A stretch of DNA of 64,000 bases from an uncultured Sphaerochaeta sp. (GTDB taxonomy: Bacteria; Spirochaetota; Spirochaetia; Sphaerochaetales; Sphaerochaetaceae). The notes below the pieces were generated by a model. The model did not search any database. It was not told the DNA's origin and was given only the letters and a program-made list of their open reading frames with translations. Where the stretch lies: the NCBI RefSeq assembly GCF_963666015.1, contig NZ_OY762555.1:1488001-1552000 (forward strand). Reading direction: 5' to 3'. This document shows, piece after piece, positions 35,539 to 43,628 of this stretch (its first letter is position 1; each line of letters begins with the position of its first letter). The translations under genes and the position numbers were made by a program.

Positions 35539-36278
35539 TGAAGATTGAAATTTGTCTGGAATCAATCGAGAGCGTGATCGCAGCAGAGCAAGGCGGGGCC
35601 GACCGCGTGGAGTTCTGCGCCGACCTGTTCGAGGGGGGCACCACCCCATCCCTGGGAGCCTTCAAGGCAGCCAGGGCACACACCACCATAGCCATGAACG
35701 TCATGGTCCGCCCCCGCGGCGGCGACTTCTGTTACTCGGACCTGGAGTTCGAGGCGATGAAGGAGGATGCGAGGCTCTTCCGTGAGGCAGGGGCCGACGG
35801 CATCGTCTTCGGCATCCTCACGCCCGACGGGGAGGTCGACATGCAGCGCAGCAGGCAGCTCATCGAGATCGCACGCCCCTGCTCGGTGACCTTCCACCGT
35901 GCCTTCGACATGACCCGCGACGCCTCAAGGTCCCTGGAGAAGCTCATCGACCTCGGGGTCGACCGGGTGCTCACCAGCGGCCTGGAGGAGACCGTCACCG
36001 AGGGACTGGAGACACTCAAGGGCCTGATCGACCAGGCAGGCGAGCGCATCATCGTCATGCCGGGTTGCGGCATCACCGAGCGCAACTTCACCAGGATCCA
36101 GGAAGCCCTGGGGGCCAGGGAGTACCATGTGGCGCTGGACGGCACCTATGAGTCCCGCATGACCTACAGGCCCGGCCACATCTACATGGGGGGCCTGCTC
36201 CGCCAGACCGAGTTCAGCCTCAAGCATACAGACAAGGGCCGGGTAGGGACCGTGGTCTCCCAGAAAGGGGGCAAATGA
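35538..36278 (+). CDS. cutC: CutC-family protein
   Basis: A 246-residue TIM-barrel protein of the CutC family. It starts MKIEICLESIESV, with GADRVEFCADLFEGGTTPS, VMVRPRGGDFCYS, and VTFHRAFDMTRD. CutC was linked to copper homeostasis, but its enzymatic role is unsettled. Base composition changes sharply about 40 bases into the gene: one 60-base line from 35581 has 43 G/C (hand count). The ATG overlaps the fucosidase stop, and its own end overlaps the next gene by four bases. Confidence 0.88.
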   Translation: MKIEICLESIESVIAAEQGGADRVEFCADLFEGGTTPSLGAFKAARAHTTIAMNVMVRPRGGDFCYSDLEFEAMKEDARLFREAGADGIVFGILTPDGEVDMQRSRQLIEIARPCSVTFHRAFDMTRDASRSLEKLIDLGVDRVLTSGLEETVTEGLETLKGLIDQAGERIIVMPGCGITERNFTRIQEALGAREYHVALDGTYESRMTYRPGHIYMGGLLRQTEFSLKHTDKGRVGTVVSQKGGK

Positions 36279-37750
36279 TGAAGGGACGAGTCTTCGTGGG
36301 CGGGCTGCACCATGAGTCCGACACCTTCAACCCCATCATCACCTCCCGTGATGAGATATGGGTGAGCAGGAAGGAGGAGCTTTTCACAAAGAAAGAAAGC
36401 TCGGCCAGCGGGATCATCAACACCCTCATCGCCGCAGGCTATGAGGTCATCCCCTCACTGGTCGCCCGGGCCGTGCCCAACGGGGTGTGGGACAGAACAT
36501 ACTACCAGGAGCTCAAGGAAGAACTCTTGCAGGACCTAAGGGATGCAGGGGAACTTGATGCCATCTGCCTCTCCCTGCACGGCAGCATGCGGGTGCAGGA
36601 CATCGGGGAGGCCGAGGGGGACCTGCTCGAGGCGGTGAGGGAGATACAGCCGTCCATCCCCATACTCACCAGCCTGGACATGCATGCCACCCTCACCAAA
36701 AGGATGAGGAAGGCAGCGGACGGGTTCGTGGGCTACAAGTGCGCCCCGCACACCGACACCTATGAGACGGGCATCCATGCCGCACTGATGGTCATACGCA
36801 CCCTGGAGTCAGGCAAGAGACCCACCATGGCCATGGCCAGGATCCCGATGCTTATCGCAGGGGAACAGAGCGAGACCAGCGTGGAGCCGATGAGGAGCCT
36901 CATCCAGGAACTGAGGAAGAGGGAGAAGGAAGAAGGTGTGCTTGCCTGCTCCTACACGCTCGGCTTCCCCTGGGCGGATGAGAGGGAGAACGCGGTGCAT
37001 GCGGTGGTGGTGACCCAGGACGACCAAAAGAGGGCCGATGAGATAGCAAAGGAACTGGCGACCATATTCTGGAACCGGAGGGCCGAGTTCGGCTTCTACA
37101 ACGAGACCAGGATGCCCGCCGATGCCATAGAGGCAACCAGGCAGTCCATTGCAGAGGGGGTGTACCCGGTGGTCATCAGCGACAGCGGGGACAACCCGAC
37201 CGCCGGGGGGAGCGCCGATGTGACCAACTTCCTCTCACTGTTGCTGGCCGACCCTGTGCTTTCCACGCTCGACCCTCCCCTGCTCTACCAGGGGTTCTAT
37301 GACCCGGAAGTGGTGGCACAGGCGTTCAGGGAGGGGGTCGGTTCTTCCTTCCACTGCTCGCTGGGAGCGAAGTTCGACAAAGAAAAGAGCAGTCCCATCA
37401 TGGCTGAAGCAACGGTCATCTCCCTCAAGGGACAGTGGGAGGGTGCTAACAACGCCGACCTTGCACTCATGGAGATCGGGGGGATACAGGTGGTGGTGGC
37501 GAGCAAGCATGTCGGGTGCTACGACCCTGAGATGATGAGGATCCTCGGTGCAGAGCCAACACTGAGAAAGACCATCGTGGTGAAGCTTGGGTACCTGGAA
37601 CCGGAGATACGCTCGATTGCCAAGAGATCGATGATGGCCCTGACCACAGGGAGCACCGACGAGCTCTTCACCCGCCTTCCCTACAGGGAGCTCTCAAGGC
37701 CCATCTACCCGTTGGATGGGGAGTTTGAGGCTGAGTTGAAGCTTATCTGA
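36275..37750 (+). CDS. M81-family metallopeptidase-like protein (MlrC/DUF1485)
   Basis: A 491-residue protein of the MlrC-like family. The N-terminal metal-binding motif is GGLHHESDTFNP; then LHGSM, SLDMHATLT, KCAPHTDTYETG and, at the start of the C-terminal domain, DSGDNPTAGGSADVTNF. MlrC itself works on microcystin fragments; most relatives have no known substrate and some are racemase/hydrolase candidates. It is very GC-rich like cutC and coupled to it (ATGA overlap). Its position behind a fucosidase suggests a role in sugar-acid or derivative breakdown, but this is a guess. Confidence 0.85.
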   Translation: MMKGRVFVGGLHHESDTFNPIITSRDEIWVSRKEELFTKKESSASGIINTLIAAGYEVIPSLVARAVPNGVWDRTYYQELKEELLQDLRDAGELDAICLSLHGSMRVQDIGEAEGDLLEAVREIQPSIPILTSLDMHATLTKRMRKAADGFVGYKCAPHTDTYETGIHAALMVIRTLESGKRPTMAMARIPMLIAGEQSETSVEPMRSLIQELRKREKEEGVLACSYTLGFPWADERENAVHAVVVTQDDQKRADEIAKELATIFWNRRAEFGFYNETRMPADAIEATRQSIAEGVYPVVISDSGDNPTAGGSADVTNFLSLLLADPVLSTLDPPLLYQGFYDPEVVAQAFREGVGSSFHCSLGAKFDKEKSSPIMAEATVISLKGQWEGANNADLALMEIGGIQVVVASKHVGCYDPEMMRILGAEPTLRKTIVVKLGYLEPEIRSIAKRSMMALTTGSTDELFTRLPYRELSRPIYPLDGEFEAELKLI

Positions 37751-37865
37751 CAAAGAGAGGATTCTGGAATATGGGGAGAGACCAATGAGGTTTCTCCTCT
37801 CTCTGTAACATCTGAGTTATGAAATCCATTTGTTGGTATGGATGTTTGGCAACAAGGATTTCACT

Positions 37866-37982
37866 TCATCCTGGAATATCCCCATTACCACCTTTGAACT
37901 TCCTTTCCGGAAGATGGACGTTCTTTGGGTAATCATTCTCAAACAGGTTATCAGGACAGGTTCCTATGCCAAGACAAAGCAT
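37866..37982 (-). pseudogene. Short coding remnant in the gap between the M81 gene and the phosphonate locus
   Basis: The 297-base gap 37751-38047 holds no clear gene. A 38-codon minus-strand frame (ATG 37980-37982) has a natural-looking composition, including LFENDYPKNVHLPERKFKGG, but no ribosome binding site. I cannot name the family; it may be a relic of a mobile element or enzyme. The same gap has a GAGAGACC/GGTTTCTC hairpin near 37774-37797 after the M81 stop and an ATTCCT/AGGAAT hairpin at 38001-38018 after the dehydrogenase stop. Either could be a weak terminator; neither has a U-tract. Confidence 0.25.
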
Positions 37983-38047
37983 GTGCTATAGTCCAAGTTG
38001 ATTCCTAGGTAGAGGAATAGAGAGCGAGAAAACTCAGAAAGCTATCC

Positions 38048-39175
38048 TTATACAATTACTTCTAGAATCTGTCCATAAAGAGTTGCTATGGCATACTCGT
38101 CTAATAATACCGGGGAATTTTTCAAACGCTCTATATTCACAGACTGAATCAGAATCTCCAATTGATCTTTGGTTACTTGTTTTGGAGGATCAATACTTAG
38201 GTCAGAAAGCATTGAGCAGAACCAATTGATTGCTTCTTCGACACTTTTTTGACCAACTGCTCCTGCCATTTCTATTAATGTGTTGGCGACATAGACCGAA
38301 CCCCTTTTATCAATACATCTTTCAGAATGTTCTGACATGTACTTCCAAACATGAGGAAAAGCAAGGGCAACTGCATGTCCATGTGGGATACTGAAAAGAG
38401 TCGTCAACTTATAGCTCATTGCATGAGGAGCAGTAGTTTTAGTAATATTGATAGCTCTCCCTGCAAGGTTTGAAGCTTCAAGCATCATGCTATTTCCTGT
38501 GTCACTATTTGCTAGATACTCATTTTTTGCTTCTAACCACTTTGCAACAGCTAGCTTTGAATAAGCAATACTCTCCTCATTTGCATTAACCGACCACCAT
38601 GACTCCAAAGCCTGACATACCGCATCCAACATACTACATTTTTTTTGATACAACGGTAGCGTTTTCAAAACAGAAGATTCCAGTATCACATAATTTGGAA
38701 GAATGCTTGGATGGCTCAGTGAGTACTTTTCACCTTTAATGTAGATAACAGCAAACTGAGTGGACTCACTACCTGTACCCGCAGTTGTGGGAATGGCAAT
38801 GAGGGGAATACCACTATCTTCAAGTGGTTGTTGACAATAGGGAGAGTTCTCAGTCATAGGGACAAAAAGCTTGATACATTTTGCAACATCAAGCGCGCTC
38901 CCTCCTCCTACAGCAAGTATCGTATCACACTGATTATCACGATACGCCTCTACTCCAAGAACGATATCATCATACTTGGGGTTAGGACTAAAATCTTGGA
39001 ACAGTGAATACGTTACATTGCTTTGCAAAAGAATTGATGCAAAGGACAAACCAGAAAATGATTTCCCACAAACTAGTAAGACTCTTTTCGATTGTAGCTC
39101 TTGAAGTATGGAATCAAAAAAGGACTTTTCTTGATTTCCATAAAATATTTCTTGAGATGAATGCACTTCCCTCAT
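38048..39175 (-). CDS. Iron-type alcohol dehydrogenase, probable phosphonoacetaldehyde reductase
   Basis: A 375-residue Fe-ADH family protein. The nucleotide motif is AVGGGSALDVAKC, with TTAGTGSE and IPHGHAVALAFPHVW; the histidines of the last motif are metal ligands. Its start overlaps the phosphonopyruvate decarboxylase by four bases, so in context it should reduce phosphonoacetaldehyde to 2-hydroxyethylphosphonate, as PhpC-type enzymes do. There is no aminotransferase gene in the locus, which argues against 2-aminoethylphosphonate as the product. It is the last gene of the phosphonate operon. Confidence 0.85.
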   Translation of the reverse strand: MREVHSSQEIFYGNQEKSFFDSILQELQSKRVLLVCGKSFSGLSFASILLQSNVTYSLFQDFSPNPKYDDIVLGVEAYRDNQCDTILAVGGGSALDVAKCIKLFVPMTENSPYCQQPLEDSGIPLIAIPTTAGTGSESTQFAVIYIKGEKYSLSHPSILPNYVILESSVLKTLPLYQKKCSMLDAVCQALESWWSVNANEESIAYSKLAVAKWLEAKNEYLANSDTGNSMMLEASNLAGRAINITKTTAPHAMSYKLTTLFSIPHGHAVALAFPHVWKYMSEHSERCIDKRGSVYVANTLIEMAGAVGQKSVEEAINWFCSMLSDLSIDPPKQVTKDQLEILIQSVNIERLKNSPVLLDEYAIATLYGQILEVIV

Positions 39176-40305
39176 GTTTGCAATGCCTCCATGAAAGCAT
39201 GTTTATTCTGCTGAGGTGTAGTATCTGGTCTTATGAGATCTTCACGCGAACCTGTGGTTACCATAATCTCAATCAAACAGGGTCTTTGCAGAGTTTCAAT
39301 ATCCAAGGCACGTAATTCATTGATATTATTTACCTTGATTGAAGATGCATAGCCACAGTCCTTCGCAATTGCCACCAGATCCACTTTTCCTGCAACGGTG
39401 GGCATCGCTCCCACAGATTCATGAGACTCATTATTAAGCACCACATGAATAAAATTCCGAGGCTTCAAGGTTCCGATGGAACAGAGACTACCCATATGCA
39501 TCAAGACTGCTCCATCACCATCGAAACACCATATGGTTTTATTCGGCTGCTGTAGTGCAACCGCACAAGCAATTGCACTTGCATGCCCCATGGAGCCAAC
39601 CGTGAGGAAGTTGTGTGAGGCCTGCTCAGGGTTTTCGTTTTTACAGTATTCAAACAACTCCCGGGAAATCTTACCAGTAGTCGAAACAACATAGTCATTT
39701 TTAGTCATCTGAGAGGTCAGATACTTAATTGATTCCTCTCTACCTAGTGTATTGGTGTTTCCCTCTATAGAAGAGCTACTTGCAGTAAAAGCTCCTTTTC
39801 TCACCACTAACGCTACGCTTCTCCCCTGCAACAGAAGAGGAAGGAAACGTTCTGTGAATATCTGCTGTAGTTGCTCGAGGGTTGTTTCCTTGCTAATAAT
39901 CTCACAGGCTACTCCCAGAGTCTCTAACAGAGATACTGTTATCGCTCCTTGTTTTACATGCTGTGGTTCATCATGAACCCCGGGCTCCCCACGCCATCCA
40001 ACAAGATAGACTACTGGAATTCCATAGACCTCTGGATCAATGAGAGAAGTTTGCGGATTGACAGCATTTCCCAACCCACTATTTTGCAAATAGACAAGTG
40101 GAATCTTACCTGTAGACAGATGGTAACCAGCTGCAAGTCCAACTGCATTCCCTTCATTGACTGCTACAACATGTTTTTGCGTATTACATCCATAGCGAGC
40201 GTAAATTTCTTCACAGAAATTCTTGAGTTGCGAATCAGGAACTCCTGTAAAAAAATCGATTTTCAACGTCTCTAAATACGTCAAGAATGATGATGGGGTA
40301 ATCAT
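39172..40305 (-). CDS. ppd: Phosphonopyruvate decarboxylase
   Basis: A 377-residue thiamine-diphosphate enzyme. The N-terminal pyrimidine-binding part has FFTGVPDSQLKNF and NEGNAVGLAAGYH (with the catalytic Glu). The C-terminal cofactor part has FDGDGAVLMHMGSL and ends with a helical cap. It converts phosphonopyruvate to phosphonoacetaldehyde, the irreversible step that pulls the PEP mutase equilibrium forward. It lies 9 bases after the mutase gene, with TAAGGAG before the ATG. Confidence 0.92.
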   Translation of the reverse strand: MITPSSFLTYLETLKIDFFTGVPDSQLKNFCEEIYARYGCNTQKHVVAVNEGNAVGLAAGYHLSTGKIPLVYLQNSGLGNAVNPQTSLIDPEVYGIPVVYLVGWRGEPGVHDEPQHVKQGAITVSLLETLGVACEIISKETTLEQLQQIFTERFLPLLLQGRSVALVVRKGAFTASSSSIEGNTNTLGREESIKYLTSQMTKNDYVVSTTGKISRELFEYCKNENPEQASHNFLTVGSMGHASAIACAVALQQPNKTIWCFDGDGAVLMHMGSLCSIGTLKPRNFIHVVLNNESHESVGAMPTVAGKVDLVAIAKDCGYASSIKVNNINELRALDIETLQRPCLIEIMVTTGSREDLIRPDTTPQQNKHAFMEALQT

Positions 40306-40314
40306 GAATACTCC

Positions 40315-41613
40315 TTAATTCGCACCTGGTATCAGTGTGATAATCTCTTTGATAGACATACAGTTATCGCTTGCTTCCTTACATCTACCGTGCTCAAGAA
40401 TTGACTCAGCCGTGCTTTGCATCGCAGGGAAAGCACTCCTGATAAGATGATTTGCGTAAATAACAATCCTTACATTATGCTCAATCAGTTCTTGCTCATA
40501 TACAGAATTGAAGGATGAGGGTACCACTACAATGGGAACATTGGGTAATTCTGCACTGAATCGATCACAAAACTCAAAAATCTCATCCGGCTCCTTTCTT
40601 CTGCTATGAATCATGACAGCATCGGCACCGGCATGGACATAGGCATGGGCTCTAGCTAGTGCATCTTCTATTCCCTGATCAAGAATCAAACTCTCTATAC
40701 GGGCAACAATCATGAAGTCTTTGGTGGATTGGGCTTGTTTTCCTGCGGTAATTTTTAGGCAGAAATTCTCTATACTATCTTGTTGTTGTGCCACCTCTGT
40801 TCCAAACAAGGAATTTTTCTTTAATCCAATCTTATCTTCAATAATGATTGCAGATACCCCGAGGCGTTCCAGTGTTTTTACATTAAATACAAAATGTTCC
40901 AGAAGTCCCCCCGTGTCACCGTCGAGGATTATTGGCTTGGTTGTAACTTCCATGATCTGATTAATCGTATCCAGACGGGAAGACATATCAACCAATTCAA
41001 TATCTGGTTTACCTTTAGCCGTGGAGTCACATAGCGAAGATATCCACATAGCATCAAATCCTTCAATTCTATCTCCCTTCACTATCTTGGTATTTTCTAC
41101 TACGAGACCAGAAAGTCCATTATGAGCTTCAAGTACACGGACGAGCTTCTTTATCTTTAAAAGAGAAGCAAGTCGGTTTCTTCTTCGCTCAGGTAAAATA
41201 CCCTGACTATCTAGTTCCTGTCGGAGCGTATCAATACTTACGCCTTCAGTATAGGGATATTCAATAAGTTCACCATTCCATTCATGTAAGATAGATATTA
41301 CTTTCTCACGCATCATACTTTGCACACCGGTTCGCCAATCATCTCCATGTACAACGAAATCCGGCTTAATTGCTCGTAGATTTTCTTCATAATCCAGGCT
41401 TGTCTGTACTACCACATGGGATACTCCTTGCAGAGATCCAATAATACTCATCCGCTGGTCCATCGGCATGAGAGGAAACCGTTTATATTCTGCAATAGCC
41501 TCATCAGTGAGTACACCAACATACACTTCACCAAGTTCCTTAGCCTTTTGCAAAATATTCACATGCCCAACATGGATAATGTCGGCGCTCATTGCGACAT
41601 ATACTTTTTTCAT
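40315..41613 (-). CDS. pepM: Phosphoenolpyruvate mutase fused to an N-terminal nucleotidyltransferase
   Basis: A 432-residue two-domain protein. Residues 1-130 are a cytidylyltransferase-like domain with the HxGH signature at 14-17 (HVGH). Residues 150-432 are PEP mutase, a TIM barrel of the isocitrate lyase superfamily, with the diagnostic EDKIGLKKNS at 259-268 and DGDTGG near 231. The mutase makes the C-P bond of phosphonopyruvate. The attached transferase may activate the phosphonate or an alditol phosphate with CTP. Such fusions occur in polysaccharide loci. The start is ATG 41611-41613. Confidence 0.92.
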   Translation of the reverse strand: MKKVYVAMSADIIHVGHVNILQKAKELGEVYVGVLTDEAIAEYKRFPLMPMDQRMSIIGSLQGVSHVVVQTSLDYEENLRAIKPDFVVHGDDWRTGVQSMMREKVISILHEWNGELIEYPYTEGVSIDTLRQELDSQGILPERRRNRLASLLKIKKLVRVLEAHNGLSGLVVENTKIVKGDRIEGFDAMWISSLCDSTAKGKPDIELVDMSSRLDTINQIMEVTTKPIILDGDTGGLLEHFVFNVKTLERLGVSAIIIEDKIGLKKNSLFGTEVAQQQDSIENFCLKITAGKQAQSTKDFMIVARIESLILDQGIEDALARAHAYVHAGADAVMIHSRRKEPDEIFEFCDRFSAELPNVPIVVVPSSFNSVYEQELIEHNVRIVIYANHLIRSAFPAMQSTAESILEHGRCKEASDNCMSIKEIITLIPGAN

Positions 41614-41638
41614 ACTCTTCTCTTATCCTCTTGTAGTA

Positions 41639-42349
41639 TTACAAAATTGATTGTATTACCGATAAATCTTCTTTTGTATCAACTTCCCTACAGAGTCTAC
41701 CTTTAGCATCAAAGGGAACCAATTGCATCGAGCTGAGAATTGAATTGAGTGCATCCTCAGCGTATACACTCGTCTTTCCATCTTCACACCAATTCCTAAT
41801 AGCTAGTTGCCACTCCTTCCAATCCGAACTGGTTAACTTGTACAAAGGTTGACATGCCAAGCAGTCAGGACCAAAAACATTAATTCCAATCTCTGTTATC
41901 ATTCCATCTGAGTTAATACGAGCTTTGAAATCTTTTTGCGGAATTGGGGCGTTACCATCAACCACAACACAACTTCCTTCCTGTTTTAGTATATCACAGA
42001 GAACATCCTGGGAAAAAACCAAATCTCCATGCATCAACAGCACGGGATCAGAAAATTCTTCATTAGCTAGCCTATCCAATGAAACGATATAGTTGGTTGT
42101 ATCATATTGATTGTTATACACGAACTCGATGGCCAAATCAGGAAACATATTTGAACAATAGTCTACAAACTGCTGAGACAAATACCCTGTAGTGATGAAT
42201 ATTCTCTCAACCTTACACTTTGTAAGGAGATCAATCTGCCGAGAAAGTATAGTCTCTTTACTTGAGAGTGGGACCAAACCTTTAGGCCTATTCTCAGTCA
42301 GTTCTTCCAATCGCGAACCCTTGCCTGAATTCAAGATAATTACATTCAT
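41639..42349 (-). CDS. LicC-like sugar/choline-phosphate nucleotidyltransferase
   Basis: A 236-residue GT-A-fold NTP transferase. The N-terminal signature is NSGKGSRLEELTENRPKGLV, with the lysine that binds the phosphate, and LMHGDLVFS holds the metal aspartate. It is close in type to LicC (CTP:phosphocholine cytidylyltransferase) and to phosphonate cytidylyltransferases. In this operon it probably makes CDP-2-hydroxyethylphosphonate, or another CDP-alcohol, for the transferases nearby. It is 25 bases upstream of the PEP mutase gene. Confidence 0.8.
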   Translation of the reverse strand: MNVIILNSGKGSRLEELTENRPKGLVPLSSKETILSRQIDLLTKCKVERIFITTGYLSQQFVDYCSNMFPDLAIEFVYNNQYDTTNYIVSLDRLANEEFSDPVLLMHGDLVFSQDVLCDILKQEGSCVVVDGNAPIPQKDFKARINSDGMITEIGINVFGPDCLACQPLYKLTSSDWKEWQLAIRNWCEDGKTSVYAEDALNSILSSMQLVPFDAKGRLCREVDTKEDLSVIQSIL

Positions 42350-42352
42350 TAA

Positions 42353-43594
42353 CTAAATCCTCTCTTTCAGCTGTAGTAAACGTTGTTTTTCTATGAGATA
42401 TTCTGCTATGCGTTCTCCACTTTCGCCAACAAACTCCCAAGCTTCCTTTTTTGCTTTTCTTCTATTCTCTTGCAGACTTTTGCTTTCCAGAGAAGAACGA
42501 ATGATAGTCTGGATATTTTCAAAATCCTCTACTTTCAGCTCCCTACCTATTGACGGTAAGATTCTTAGTTTCCAAGGGAGATGATCCAAATCGCCGGCAT
42601 CGTAAGGACGAATATCAAACTCCGCATTTACATATAAGAGCGGCCGATCAAAAAGAAATACGTAATCGAACATTACACTCGAATAATCAGATATGAGTAT
42701 ATCCGCAGAAGCTAAAGATTCAAAATTGTCTGCATCAAAATTCCAAATAAGCAACGGTTCATCTATATACCTCTTTTGAAGTGACTCAATGATAGATTTC
42801 TCCGATTGTACTGACTGCGGATGAGGGCGTACTACTATTTGATACCCAGTTTGCAACAAGGGATCGAGCAATTTGCTACCATATTTTGAGAGAATCCCAC
42901 TTGTACCCCAAGACGGAGCAACCAAAATCGTTTTGAGCGTATCTGAATCATTGGGATTTATTTGATTATACTTGCTAAGCAATTCATCCAAATAGGGACA
43001 TCCAACGACAATTAGCTCTTTGTTTTTTAATCCTCTCTGCTCTTCAAGTTCCCGAATATCGTGTATTTGGTAGTTACCGTTGAGAAGGATAGAATCGAAA
43101 TAATCCAACCCAAACATACGATACCCAGTAGCATCTCCTACTGCATGCAAAACATGTGAGTAATGCAGTACTCCAGGAGAACGTTTCAACTGATAGACAT
43201 CAAGGGCAGGAGTAGTCATAAGACAGATATCTGCTTCAAGAAAGTTTAAACGAGCAAAAGCTTTGTTCCCAACCCCGATATACTCACAAGTCACCATCGA
43301 ATAATGCTGTAAAAATACAGGATCATCTTCTGATGAAGTGAAATATGTAACTGATATACTCTTATTCTCAAACGAATCAAGAATTGGCTTGAATACCCCC
43401 CAATATCGTTTATGTTCACAATAAATGACTATCGGGATTCTATTTTTTTCTATACTCTTGCTCTTTCCACCTGAAAAAAAGAATCTGATTTTTATCCAAA
43501 GCGCTTTAGAAAAAAAATAAAGTATTGTGGCAAACCCTATGATGAAAGAGAACAACATGCTTCCCGTTCCGGGGTCAATATATAGAGCAATCAT
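42353..43594 (-). CDS. CDP-glycerol glycerophosphotransferase-like protein
   Basis: A 413-residue protein. It begins with a membrane anchor (IALYIDPGTGSMLF, then a hydrophobic helix to about residue 32). A basic stretch and the TagB/TagF-like catalytic domain follow, with VVRPHPQS and ILISDYSSVMFDYVF as characteristic motifs. Family members transfer alditol phosphates from CDP carriers. Beside a phosphonate pathway it is a good candidate for moving hydroxyethylphosphonate, or glycerol phosphate, onto the glycan. Only 3 bases separate it from the next gene. Confidence 0.82.
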   Translation of the reverse strand: MIALYIDPGTGSMLFSFIIGFATILYFFSKALWIKIRFFFSGGKSKSIEKNRIPIVIYCEHKRYWGVFKPILDSFENKSISVTYFTSSEDDPVFLQHYSMVTCEYIGVGNKAFARLNFLEADICLMTTPALDVYQLKRSPGVLHYSHVLHAVGDATGYRMFGLDYFDSILLNGNYQIHDIRELEEQRGLKNKELIVVGCPYLDELLSKYNQINPNDSDTLKTILVAPSWGTSGILSKYGSKLLDPLLQTGYQIVVRPHPQSVQSEKSIIESLQKRYIDEPLLIWNFDADNFESLASADILISDYSSVMFDYVFLFDRPLLYVNAEFDIRPYDAGDLDHLPWKLRILPSIGRELKVEDFENIQTIIRSSLESKSLQENRRKAKKEAWEFVGESGERIAEYLIEKQRLLQLKERI

Positions 43595-43628
43595 TCAGTA
43601 TCTTCCTTCGTTCCAATTACTTGTATCA

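Noticed and set aside
35562..37510. Several long antisense frames opposite cutC and the M81 gene.
   Set aside because: High G/C content makes stop codons rare on both strands; the sense frames carry the family motifs.
38001..38018. ATTCCT/AGGAAT hairpin as terminator of the phosphonate operon.
   Set aside because: Only six base pairs and no run of U follows; mentioned under the gap but not called.
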